A model generated the notes under the pieces. It saw only the letters and a list, made by a program, of their open reading frames with translations, did not search any database and was not told the DNA's origin. A stretch of 8,585 nucleotides of DNA from JBDRMN01 sp043812055 (lineage in GTDB: Bacteria > Patescibacteriota > Gracilibacteria > JAHISY01), in contig JBDRMN010000025.1 in NCBI GenBank assembly GCA_043812055.1, forward strand, positions 1 through 8,585, read 5' to 3'. This document shows, piece after piece, positions 1 through 6,302 of this stretch. Each line of letters begins with the position of its first letter. Position 1 is the first letter of the stretch. A program made the translations under genes and the position numbers.

Positions 1-72
1 AAAATCATCCACGCCTACATCCAACAACAGGGTAAGCAAGATTTTGGACAAGCGCAGCTTGACTTAGGCTGA
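1..72 (+). CDS. C-terminal fragment of an unidentified protein
   Basis: Frame 1 is open from the window edge to a TGA at 70-72 and gives 23 residues ending in QAQLDLG. The other two forward frames hit stops at about 31-33 and 64-66. A strong hairpin begins three bases after the stop, as expected at the end of a gene. The fragment is too short to identify, and I recognise no family in it. It is Gln-rich (IQQQGKQ...GQAQ) and polar, which suits a soluble C-terminal tail. The alternative is that this is non-coding and the open frame is chance. Confidence 0.4.
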   Translation, partial: KIIHAYIQQQGKQDFGQAQLDLG

Positions 73-74
73 TG

Positions 75-96
75 CTCCGGGTCTACCGACCCGGAG
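75..96 (+). terminator. 9-bp GC-rich hairpin, probable terminator of the upstream gene
   Basis: The arms CTCCGGGTC and GACCCGGAG pair perfectly over 9 bp around a four-base TACC loop. The hairpin starts two bases after the TGA at 70-72. The downstream tract (AGTTTCACTGCTT) has only a short T run, so this is not a textbook intrinsic terminator. It may instead stabilise the mRNA 3' end. Confidence 0.55.
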
Positions 97-109
97 AGTT
101 TCACTGCTT

Positions 110-131
110 ACCTGCCTGCCGGCAGGCAGGT
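110..131. repeat. 22-bp perfect GC-rich palindrome
   Basis: The arms CCTGCCTGCC and GGCAGGCAGG abut with no spacer, and one flanking A/T pair extends the palindrome to 22 bp. Each arm is built from the repeated unit CCTG/CAGG. It lies between the upstream hairpin and the ATPase promoter, so it is intergenic. With no loop it makes a poor RNA hairpin and looks more like a dispersed palindromic repeat or a dyad protein-binding site. I recall similar CCTGCC-type palindromes in CPR/Patescibacteria contigs but cannot check this here. Confidence 0.7.
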
Positions 132-152
132 TTGGAAATTGAGATTTGGTAA

Positions 153-179
153 TTGAAAATTTTTTCTAGGTGTTAGAAT
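153..179 (+). promoter_or_regulatory. Extended -10 promoter of the ATPase gene, apparently leaderless
   Basis: An extended -10 element, TGT followed by TAGAAT, lies at 171-179. A possible -35 (TTGAAA, 153-158) lies 15 bases upstream of the hexamer. The hexamer ends exactly 7 bases before the ATG at 187, so the predicted transcription start falls on or beside the A of the start codon. This implies a leaderless mRNA and agrees with the missing Shine-Dalgarno sequence. The identification is by consensus match only. Confidence 0.5.
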
Positions 180-186
180 TAGCGAA

Positions 187-2832
187 ATGCGAAGTGTTTA
201 CGCCCAGCTTAATTCTCGCGTGACAGGTCTTACCCCTGCGGATATTTCACCAAAGCGATCGAAGTTTGGCTGGAATGAATTGGAAGTGAAAAAGCCGGAA
301 AGCTGGATCAAGAAATTGCTGCGGCAATTTCGGGACTTGCTGGTGCTTACTTTGATTGCGGCGGGTTTGCTCGCGCTGGCTTTGCATGAGACGGTGGATG
401 CGATTGTGATTCTCGTGATTGTCGTGATCAATGCGCTAATCGGTTTCGTCCAGGAATTTCGGACGGAACGCATGCTCGAAGCTTTGCAGAAATTGGTGGC
501 GCCGACGGCGCGGGTACTGAGATCCGGAAAGGAGAAAATAATCCCCGCTCGTGAGATCGTGCCGGGCGATGTCTTGATTCTGGAGGAAGGAGCCAAAGTA
601 CCTGCCGATGCGGTATTGACCGAGGTTAATGAAATGAAAGTAGACGAGGCCATTCTGACCGGAGAGAGTGTTCCCGTACACAAGTTCACTGACTCCAAAA
701 AAGCCGAGGAGTACAAAGTTTTTTCTGGAACGGTAATTGCGACTGGTAGCGGTAAGGCAGTTGTGTCCGCGATCGGGGCCGAGACCGAGTTTGGGAAAGT
801 GGCGAAACTGACGACCGAGACTCAGAAATCCGAAAGTCCGCTCACCAAAGAAATGAAAACGATCGGGGTTTTCGTCGGCAAGATCTCCATCATGATTTCA
901 GTCTTACTGTTCGTCGTGGGTTACTTTTGGCAGGGGCATAGTCTCATCACGGCCCTGCTTTTCGCCGTGGCCGTCGCCGTGGCAGCTGTACCCGAAGGTC
1001 TGCCGGTAACGATTACGACGGCGCTGGCGCTGGGGATGCAAAGGTTAGCGAAAAAGAAAGCGCTGGTGCGTGAATTGAAATCAGTCGAAACACTCGGAGC
1101 CACGACTGTAATTTGTTCGGACAAAACGGGCACACTCACGCGCAACCAAATGGTGGTTCGTCAGGGTTTCCTACCTGCTCACGGAGAGTTCGTGATCAGT
1201 GGGACGGGTTACGACCCCAGGAGTGGTCGAGTCGAGATTGATACGAAAAGCAAAGATGCCGAATTACTTTTCCAAATTGTGAATGAATGTAATGAGGCTG
1301 AGCTCACTCGTTCTGGGCATGCCTGGAAAGTAATCGGTGACCCGACCGAAGGCGCACTGAGAGTGGCAGCGCGAAAATTCGGGATTAAGAAGAATTCGAA
1401 AAAGCTTAAAACCTTTCCTTTCGATTCCGATCGCAAACGCATGAGCGTAGTCGTGGGTGACAAAATTCTCGCCAAGGGTGCTCCGGAGCAACTCCTCGAC
1501 TGCTGTACGCATTTCCTCGAAAAAGGCAGAATCAAAAAACTTAGTCCGACAATCCGCAAACAAATTCTCGCTCATGCAGAGAGACAGGGAAGTTCCGCTC
1601 TGCGGGTTTTGGGGGCGGCTTTCCGTAACGTAAAGAAGTCGGAACTGCGGAAGCTGAATACCGAAAGGGCGGAGCAGAAATTAGTTTTCGTCGGGCTGCT
1701 CGGAATGATCGATGCGCCCCGGCGGGAGGTAAGGGAATCTGTCCAGCTCTGCCAAAAAGCCGGTATCCGGATTACGGTGATTACTGGGGATTTCGGCATT
1801 ACCGCGCGAGCGATCGCGGAAGAGCTGGGGATTGCCAGTAAAAAGACGCCTCTGTACACGGGCGAGCAGCTAGGGAGAATGAGCGCGGGGAAGTTGCGGA
1901 AGCTGCTCAAGAAAAAAGAAAACATTATTTTTGCGCGGGTAAAACCGGCTGATAAGTTACGGATCGTTGAAATGTACAAGCAGCTGCACGAAGTGGTCGC
2001 AGTGACTGGTGACGGGGTGAATGACGCTCCGGCGCTCAAGCGGGCGGATATCGGAGTGGCGATGGGGCGGACGGGGGCGGATGTGGCCAGAGAGGCGGCC
2101 AGCCTGGTGCTGACGGACGATTCTTTCGCCAGTGTCGTAATGGCTGTGGCGGAGGGTCGCCGGATTTACGGCAATATGCGCAAATTCATCCTCTATATCT
2201 TCTCCTGCAATATTGGGGAGCTGACGGTGGTGTTTTTCGCGATCTTACTTGGTCTCCCCTTGCCCCTAACGGCGATTCTCATCCTGCTCGTGGATCTCGG
2301 CACCGACCTGCTTCCCTCACTGGCACTGGGGATCGATCCGCCCAATCCGGAGACAATGGAACGAGCTCCGCGCAATACCCGTAAAAGAATTCTTGAAAAA
2401 AGTTTTGTGCTTCATTTTGTCTTTATTGGTTTGGTGATCGGGATCCTGGTGCTGGCTGGTTATATCGGTGCACTGTATTCAGTTGGTTGGAGATGGGGCG
2501 AACTACTCATTCCCGAGTCCGCCCCCCATATCCACGCGATGACTTTTGCTTTCGCGACCCTGGTGATTGTCCAGCTTTTCAATGCTTTCAATTTCCGTTC
2601 AGAAATACACTCTTTCCTCTCTCCTCGGGTGCGCAAAAATCTGTGGCTCTGGGGTGCGGTGGTGATCTCGTTGCTGCTGGTCCTGGTGGTGACGGAATTG
2701 CCGGTTGCCCAGCGCGCCTTCGGAACGATCGGGCTGACATTAACAGAATGGTTTGTAATCGTGGGCATTTCCGCAAGCGTGCTGATAGTCGAAGAAACGC
2801 GTAAAATCGTCTGCCGTACTTCTTTAAAATAA
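187..2832 (+). CDS. Type II P-type cation-transporting ATPase (SERCA/PMCA/Na,K-ATPase superfamily)
   Basis: This inner-membrane pump uses ATP, through a phospho-aspartate intermediate, to move cations out of the cytoplasm. At 881 residues it has the normal length for bacterial type II ATPases. Visible in order: the N-terminal cation-ATPase domain; helices M1-M2 (about 50-90); the actuator loop with TGES (158-161); M3-M4 with PEGLP (269-273); the phosphorylation motif DKTGTLT with Asp312; the nucleotide-domain KGAPE (430-434); the hinge TGDGVNDAP (607-615); and M5-M10 (about 667-868). Aligned by eye, the ion-site residues are Glu270 (M4), Asn675 and Glu678 (M5), Asp703, Thr706 and Asp707 (M6) and Gln796 (M8). 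The Asp703 plus Gln796 combination resembles Na,K-ATPase more than SERCA, which has Asn and Glu there, so calcium should not be assumed. The ATG at 187 is chosen because it follows an extended -10 and gives the usual N-terminus. The stop is 5 bases from the next start, suggesting a shared transcript with the transglycosylase gene. Confidence 0.95.
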   Translation: MRSVYAQLNSRVTGLTPADISPKRSKFGWNELEVKKPESWIKKLLRQFRDLLVLTLIAAGLLALALHETVDAIVILVIVVINALIGFVQEFRTERMLEALQKLVAPTARVLRSGKEKIIPAREIVPGDVLILEEGAKVPADAVLTEVNEMKVDEAILTGESVPVHKFTDSKKAEEYKVFSGTVIATGSGKAVVSAIGAETEFGKVAKLTTETQKSESPLTKEMKTIGVFVGKISIMISVLLFVVGYFWQGHSLITALLFAVAVAVAAVPEGLPVTITTALALGMQRLAKKKALVRELKSVETLGATTVICSDKTGTLTRNQMVVRQGFLPAHGEFVISGTGYDPRSGRVEIDTKSKDAELLFQIVNECNEAELTRSGHAWKVIGDPTEGALRVAARKFGIKKNSKKLKTFPFDSDRKRMSVVVGDKILAKGAPEQLLDCCTHFLEKGRIKKLSPTIRKQILAHAERQGSSALRVLGAAFRNVKKSELRKLNTERAEQKLVFVGLLGMIDAPRREVRESVQLCQKAGIRITVITGDFGITARAIAEELGIASKKTPLYTGEQLGRMSAGKLRKLLKKKENIIFARVKPADKLRIVEMYKQLHEVVAVTGDGVNDAPALKRADIGVAMGRTGADVAREAASLVLTDDSFASVVMAVAEGRRIYGNMRKFILYIFSCNIGELTVVFFAILLGLPLPLTAILILLVDLGTDLLPSLALGIDPPNPETMERAPRNTRKRILEKSFVLHFVFIGLVIGILVLAGYIGALYSVGWRWGELLIPESAPHIHAMTFAFATLVIVQLFNAFNFRSEIHSFLSPRVRKNLWLWGAVVISLLLVLVVTELPVAQRAFGTIGLTLTEWFVIVGISASVLIVEETRKIVCRTSLK

Positions 2833-2837
2833 TTTAC

Positions 2838-3746
2838 GTGTTTCGAACTGCTTTCCCTCCCCCATCGCGCTTACATCCCCGTTTGTTCATCTGGGGCATT
2901 GTTTTGGTAGCGCTCTTTTTCGTATTTCAACTCCTTGGTAGTGGCGAAAAGCTGTTGCTCAAACAATCGAACTTACTGACGGTGGACTGGCCGGAGGATT
3001 TGGAGTTTTGCGGTGAGGCTGTTCCACTTGATGATTTTTACGTCCGGGAGTCCTGGGAACGCGAGTTTCTGATCGTGCTGGCCCAGGATTATCAGAATAT
3101 TCTTTATCTCAAGCGGGCTCCGAAATACTTTCCGCTGATCGAGAGTGAGTTGATCGCACGTGAGCTGCCGGATGATCTGAAGTACGTGGCCGTAGCCGAA
3201 TCGGCGTTGCTAGAAGACACGCGTTCCTCGGCTGGAGCGGAGGGTCTGTGGCAATTCATCCCCTCGACCGCATGGCGCTACGGCCTGCAGGTCGATTCAG
3301 AGATTGATGAGCGGCGGAATTTCGAAAAAGCGACACCCGCGGCACTCGATTACTTCGAATTCCTCTTCCATAAATTCGATTCCTGGACGCTCGCCGCCGC
3401 GGCCTACAATGCGGGTGAGAACGGGATTGAGCGCAGACTGGGTGAACAACATGTGGGCGGCTACTACGATCTCTATCTGAACTCCGAAACTTCCCGCTAC
3501 CTCTTCAGGATTCTGGCGATCAAAGAAATCATGCGGGACTCGGCGAAATACGGTTACGAGTTAAGTTCGGAAGGTGCCTTCACGTGGCCGGAGTATCGGC
3601 TCGAAACAGTAACGGATTCGATCGGTGACCTAGCGCAGTGGGCCAGAGAAAAGGACACAACCTTGCGAGCAGTCAAAGAGCTCAATCCGTGGATTGTGAG
3701 TGACTGGATGCCGGAAGGGAATTGGAAGGTGAAGGTGCCGCGTTAA
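2838..3746 (+). CDS. Membrane-anchored lytic transglycosylase, MltD-like (SLT/GH23 domain)
   Basis: The product is predicted to cleave the MurNAc-GlcNAc bond of peptidoglycan on the outer face of the membrane, leaving 1,6-anhydroMurNAc ends. The 302 residues contain a single N-terminal helix (about 16-33, an uncleaved anchor or signal peptide without a lipobox) and an SLT domain (about 95-235). That domain has the catalytic Glu121 in AES, the GLWQF motif (136-140) followed by PSTA, and the AAYNAGE motif (188-194). The C-terminus (about 262-302, with KELNPW and KVKVP) looks like one degenerate LysM-type wall-binding repeat, as in MltD relatives. The start is GTG at 2838, only 5 bases after the ATPase stop and with no Shine-Dalgarno sequence, so translation probably depends on ribosomes finishing the ATPase gene. 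A strong inverted repeat follows the stop. The family call is firm, while the MltD subgroup and the LysM reading are less so. Confidence 0.9.
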   Translation: MFRTAFPPPSRLHPRLFIWGIVLVALFFVFQLLGSGEKLLLKQSNLLTVDWPEDLEFCGEAVPLDDFYVRESWEREFLIVLAQDYQNILYLKRAPKYFPLIESELIARELPDDLKYVAVAESALLEDTRSSAGAEGLWQFIPSTAWRYGLQVDSEIDERRNFEKATPAALDYFEFLFHKFDSWTLAAAAYNAGENGIERRLGEQHVGGYYDLYLNSETSRYLFRILAIKEIMRDSAKYGYELSSEGAFTWPEYRLETVTDSIGDLAQWAREKDTTLRAVKELNPWIVSDWMPEGNWKVKVPR

Positions 3747-3803
3747 GTAATTAGTAATGAGTGTGAGTACTTAGGGGTTCCTAATTACTCACTACTAATT
3801 ACT
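3746..3803. repeat. AT-rich inverted repeat between convergent genes (possible bidirectional terminator)
   Basis: The left arm (3746-3774) and the right arm (3781-3803) match at 21 of 23 positions, apart from a 6-base insertion (a GTGAGT duplication) in the left arm. The loop is six bases (GGGGTT). The arms are built from the words TAATTAGTA/TAATTACTCAC, and the right arm contains that word twice in tandem. The repeat starts on the last base of the transglycosylase stop and ends 12 bases before the MscS stop, so it could end both transcripts. There is no clear T tract. The word-like structure suggests a member of a dispersed intergenic repeat. Confidence 0.7.
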
Positions 3804-3815
3804 CACGCTTTAAAC

Positions 3816-4904
3816 TTATTTCTGCAGATAAACCGTCTGTGTTGGAAACGCCATTTCGATCTTCTCTTTTTCGAAAGCCTCTTTGATCGCCAGATTGATC
3901 GACTGCTGGGTATCCATGTAGTCGTCGTATTCGCGGCTTTTGACGTGGTAGACGGTCGTGAAGTTCAGACTAAAGTCGCCAAAATTGGCGAAGTGGCAAC
4001 GATCGAAGTCAGCGAGTTTTTCCTTAATAATAATTTTTTTCACGATTTCAGGAATTTTCCTCAGCTTGGTAGCGGAGGTCCCGTAAACCACGCCAAATGG
4101 GAAAGAGATACGACGGTTCTTCATCCGCTTGAAGTTCTTGATGCGGGTGGAGGTTAGCTCGGCATTAGAAACAACGAGCTCCTCTCCCTGCAGCGTCGTA
4201 ATACGGGTGGTCTTGAGTCCGATTTTTTTGATCGTTCCCGAGTCCGTGCCGAGCATCACATAATCCCCGATCTTGAAAGGCTTATCGAAATAAATCGCAA
4301 AGGAGCTGAAAAGATCGGAGAGAATGTTTTGTAGCGCAAAGGCAATCGCGATACCGCCAATACCCAGACTGGCGATGAGGGTGGTTATATTGATTCCAAA
4401 ATTGTTCAGGATAAGCAAAAAACCAATTGTCCAAAGTGCGATACTAGCGATGATTCGGACTCCGTGGATTGCCGTTTGATTTTTTTCAGCGTCAGCTTCA
4501 TTTTTAGCCAGTCCTTTTTCGAGAGCATAGCCGATGAAATTTTGAAAGAAAATAATTGATTGTAAAACTACGAAGACAACAAAAACACCGTTGATGATTT
4601 TATTTGTGAGTGGGTCTGTAAATTGGGAGAAGTGGAAAGCGATAAATGCAGCCAGAACCCGATAAAAGTAGGTTGGAATGTTTTCGAGAGACTCTGCCAG
4701 CAAATCGTCAAAATCAGTCTCGGTTTTTTTGGCCAGTTTCGAAAATCTGACGAATATAACTGTGCGAAAAACTCGGAAGATTAGCAAGAGGCCGAGGAAA
4801 AGAGCGAAAGTAATTCCAAACCTGCCGATATCGATCCCCCAGATCTCGAAAGAATTGATTTGCTCGACCAAACGCCAAAAGGTGGCAAGGTTAATTTCAG
4901 GCAT
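3816..4904 (-). CDS. MscS-family small-conductance mechanosensitive channel
   Basis: This is an inner-membrane channel that opens under membrane tension to release solutes during hypo-osmotic shock. It has 362 residues, longer than E. coli MscS (286), with extra N-terminal helices. Hydrophobic segments lie at about 29-50, 79-95, 104-125 and 148-168. They are followed by the conserved Gly/Ala-rich pore helix (about 173-203; SLGIGGIAIAFA, then LQNILSDLFSS). Next come the beta domain (YFDKPFKIGDYV, about 205-215; TIKKIGLKTTRITT, 224-237) and the mixed C-terminal domain ending in FPTQTVYL (353-360). The usual PNS turn after the beta domain is replaced by VSNAEL (245-250). The ATG at 4904 has a TATAAT about 22 bases upstream and no Shine-Dalgarno sequence. 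The gene is convergent with the transglycosylase gene and divergent from the DUF4015 gene. Family membership is clear, but the gating properties cannot be read from sequence. Confidence 0.93.
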   Translation of the reverse strand: MPEINLATFWRLVEQINSFEIWGIDIGRFGITFALFLGLLLIFRVFRTVIFVRFSKLAKKTETDFDDLLAESLENIPTYFYRVLAAFIAFHFSQFTDPLTNKIINGVFVVFVVLQSIIFFQNFIGYALEKGLAKNEADAEKNQTAIHGVRIIASIALWTIGFLLILNNFGINITTLIASLGIGGIAIAFALQNILSDLFSSFAIYFDKPFKIGDYVMLGTDSGTIKKIGLKTTRITTLQGEELVVSNAELTSTRIKNFKRMKNRRISFPFGVVYGTSATKLRKIPEIVKKIIIKEKLADFDRCHFANFGDFSLNFTTVYHVKSREYDDYMDTQQSINLAIKEAFEKEKIEMAFPTQTVYLQK

Positions 4905-4926
4905 AGAATCTGTTTAGTGTCGGTTA

Positions 4927-4932
4927 ATTATA
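4927..4932 (-). promoter_or_regulatory. -10 box of the MscS-family gene
   Basis: Read on the minus strand this is a consensus TATAAT ending 22 bases before the ATG at 4904, which predicts a leader of about 15 bases. No good -35 lies at 16-18 bases (AGATAC, AAGATA or CAAGAT). Support therefore rests on the perfect hexamer and its position in a divergent intergenic region. Confidence 0.4.
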
Positions 4933-4953
4933 CACTGCTCAGGTTTGGGTATC

Positions 4954-4981
4954 TTGACAAAATGGATATTTCTCATAAAAT
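4954..4981 (+). promoter_or_regulatory. Sigma70-type promoter of the DUF4015 gene
   Basis: A perfect -35 TTGACA (4954-4959) and a near-consensus -10 TAAAAT (4976-4981) are separated by 16 bases. The expected transcription start is about 4988, only about 5 bases before the ATG at 4993. This gives an almost leaderless mRNA and rules out the upstream TTG at 4945, which would precede the promoter. Confidence 0.65.
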
Positions 4982-4992
4982 ACACGCCTTTT

Positions 4993-6204
4993 ATGTTAAG
5001 GCAAGCAGCTACGCATTCGTCGCGCCGTTGGTACGTGTTTTGGCCGCTGATGGTATTGGCGTATTTTTTCACCATGTGCCTTTACGTGGACAGCGTGTTT
5101 GCTTCCTTTGAAGGCCCGGTGCTCGAAGATTTCACTATTTATAGAGAAACGATCGCCTTCGCCGGCGATGCTTACGAAAAATCAATGGCGCGATTGCTCT
5201 TTGACAGCCTGCCTCCGTCTCCCCCACCCGACCCCGCGGCGCAGATCGGCGTTTACGTGCATATGAATAATCTGGTCTTCGAGGGATTTTTGGATGCGAC
5301 AGTTGAGAAGTTGAAGAGTGTTTCTGGTACGGCGATTGTTTTCGACGTGAAAGGCTCGTACGTCTACTTCCCGACGCAATCTACGGTTGCCCAGGAAAGT
5401 GAAATCATCAAGCCGCTTTACGAACTGCCGGAAATTGTTGCAGAACTCAAAAACGCAGGAATTTACACGATTGCCCGGGTGATTGCGCTGAAGGACCCTC
5501 GCTTTGCTTTTCGTAATCCGGAAGTGCGCCTGAGCCGCTCGGAAAGCTCGGAAGGTACGGGGGATTTTTGGGTGAAGCCGGAACATGAACTGACACTGAT
5601 CTACAATCAGCAAATTCTGGCGGAGATCCTGGCAGCTGGTGTGGACGAAATTAACCTTGATTTCATCCGTTATCCCAGCGGCCTGACGAATAATTTTTTG
5701 CACATGAGCGGTGAAGAAAAGATCGCTAATCTGGAAAAGTTCATCCGGATGGCCAAGAACACCATTGACTCCCTGAATCCAAACGTGAAACTGAGTATCA
5801 ACACTTTCGCGATTTTGGCTTGGGATTACGAAAGCAATCGAGATCAGCTCGGCCAGGATGTTGTCCGTTTTGCGCCTTACGTCGATATCATCGCCCCGAT
5901 GCTTTATCCGGCGACCTTCGGTGTGGGAAGCTATTACAATCCGCGGGTCGATCAGGGTGGGCGGAACTATAATTTAATCAAGAAATCCCTAGAAGGTTAC
6001 CAACGACTTTTGGGAGAGGAACACGCTCATAAACTCCGGCCCTGGATCCAGGGCTACGGGCTGGAGGCTTCCGATATTACGAATCAGATACGAGGAGTGT
6101 GGGACGCGGGGGTGTGCGGGTTTACGGTATGGGAGGGGAAGAATTATTATGCGGAAACCTATAAGGCACTGAAGTGGATAGGAGTGGCAGAAAAGTGTCG
6201 TTAG
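4993..6204 (+). CDS. Signal-anchored putative glycoside hydrolase, DUF4015 (PF13200) type TIM barrel
   Basis: The 403-residue protein is predicted to act outside the cytoplasmic membrane on a polysaccharide that cannot be named from sequence. The N-terminus has a short basic region (Arg11, Arg12) and a hydrophobic stretch (about 13-37, ending DSVFA), so it is a signal peptide or anchor. A Pro-rich linker follows (about 73-81, LPPSPPPDP). The barrel contains VFDVKG (116-121), an Asn/Asp-rich strand NLDFIRYPS (221-229) with the likely catalytic acid at Asp223, APMLYPATF (301-309), PWIQGYG (350-356) and GFTVWEG (376-382). These strand-end motifs are what I know of DUF4015, a family grouped with glycosidases but with poorly defined substrates. 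The ATG at 4993 is chosen because the promoter lies immediately upstream. A frame extension to TTG at 4945 would begin before the -35. It ends at a TAG directly followed by a long inverted repeat. Confidence 0.85.
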   Translation: MLRQAATHSSRRWYVFWPLMVLAYFFTMCLYVDSVFASFEGPVLEDFTIYRETIAFAGDAYEKSMARLLFDSLPPSPPPDPAAQIGVYVHMNNLVFEGFLDATVEKLKSVSGTAIVFDVKGSYVYFPTQSTVAQESEIIKPLYELPEIVAELKNAGIYTIARVIALKDPRFAFRNPEVRLSRSESSEGTGDFWVKPEHELTLIYNQQILAEILAAGVDEINLDFIRYPSGLTNNFLHMSGEEKIANLEKFIRMAKNTIDSLNPNVKLSINTFAILAWDYESNRDQLGQDVVRFAPYVDIIAPMLYPATFGVGSYYNPRVDQGGRNYNLIKKSLEGYQRLLGEEHAHKLRPWIQGYGLEASDITNQIRGVWDAGVCGFTVWEGKNYYAETYKALKWIGVAEKCR

Positions 6205-6294
6205 AAATTCCAAAAAACAAGTAACAGACAAATTCCAAGCTCCAATTTCGAATTTGGTATTTGGAGCTTGTCTGTTTCTTGTAACTTGGAATTT
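6205..6294. repeat. 90-bp imperfect inverted repeat between convergent genes
   Basis: Three nested pairings are visible: AAATTCCAA (6205-6213) with its complement at 6286-6294 (9/9); ACAAGTAACAGACAA (6217-6231) with 6268-6282 (14/15); and CAAGCTCCAA (6236-6245) with 6261-6270 (10/10). The last two compete for 6268-6270. AAATTCCAA also recurs at 6230-6238. The repeat begins on the base after the DUF4015 stop and ends 8 bases before the aldolase stop, so it may terminate both transcripts. Its vocabulary (TTTGGAA, ATTTGGTA) recurs at 131-155 upstream of the ATPase. Confidence 0.7.
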
Positions 6295-6302
6295 AGAAAA
6301 TC

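Noticed and set aside
198..716. 172-codon minus-strand open frame opposite the ATPase (with others at 1209-1575, 1572-2039 and 2460-2776)
   Set aside because: These are antisense or out-of-frame to a well-conserved ATPase, with Ser/Arg-rich low-information translations. They are shadows.
4945..4992. TTG start giving a 16-residue longer DUF4015 protein
   Set aside because: It would start upstream of the TTGACA -35 box. The ATG at 4993 gives a normal signal-peptide N-terminus.
5182..5703. 173-codon minus-strand open frame
   Set aside because: It is antisense to the DUF4015 gene and has no domain or start signal.
6039..6054. 16-bp perfect palindrome GCCCTGGATCCAGGGC
   Set aside because: It sits inside the DUF4015 gene and encodes the conserved PWIQG motif, so codon constraint plus chance explains it.
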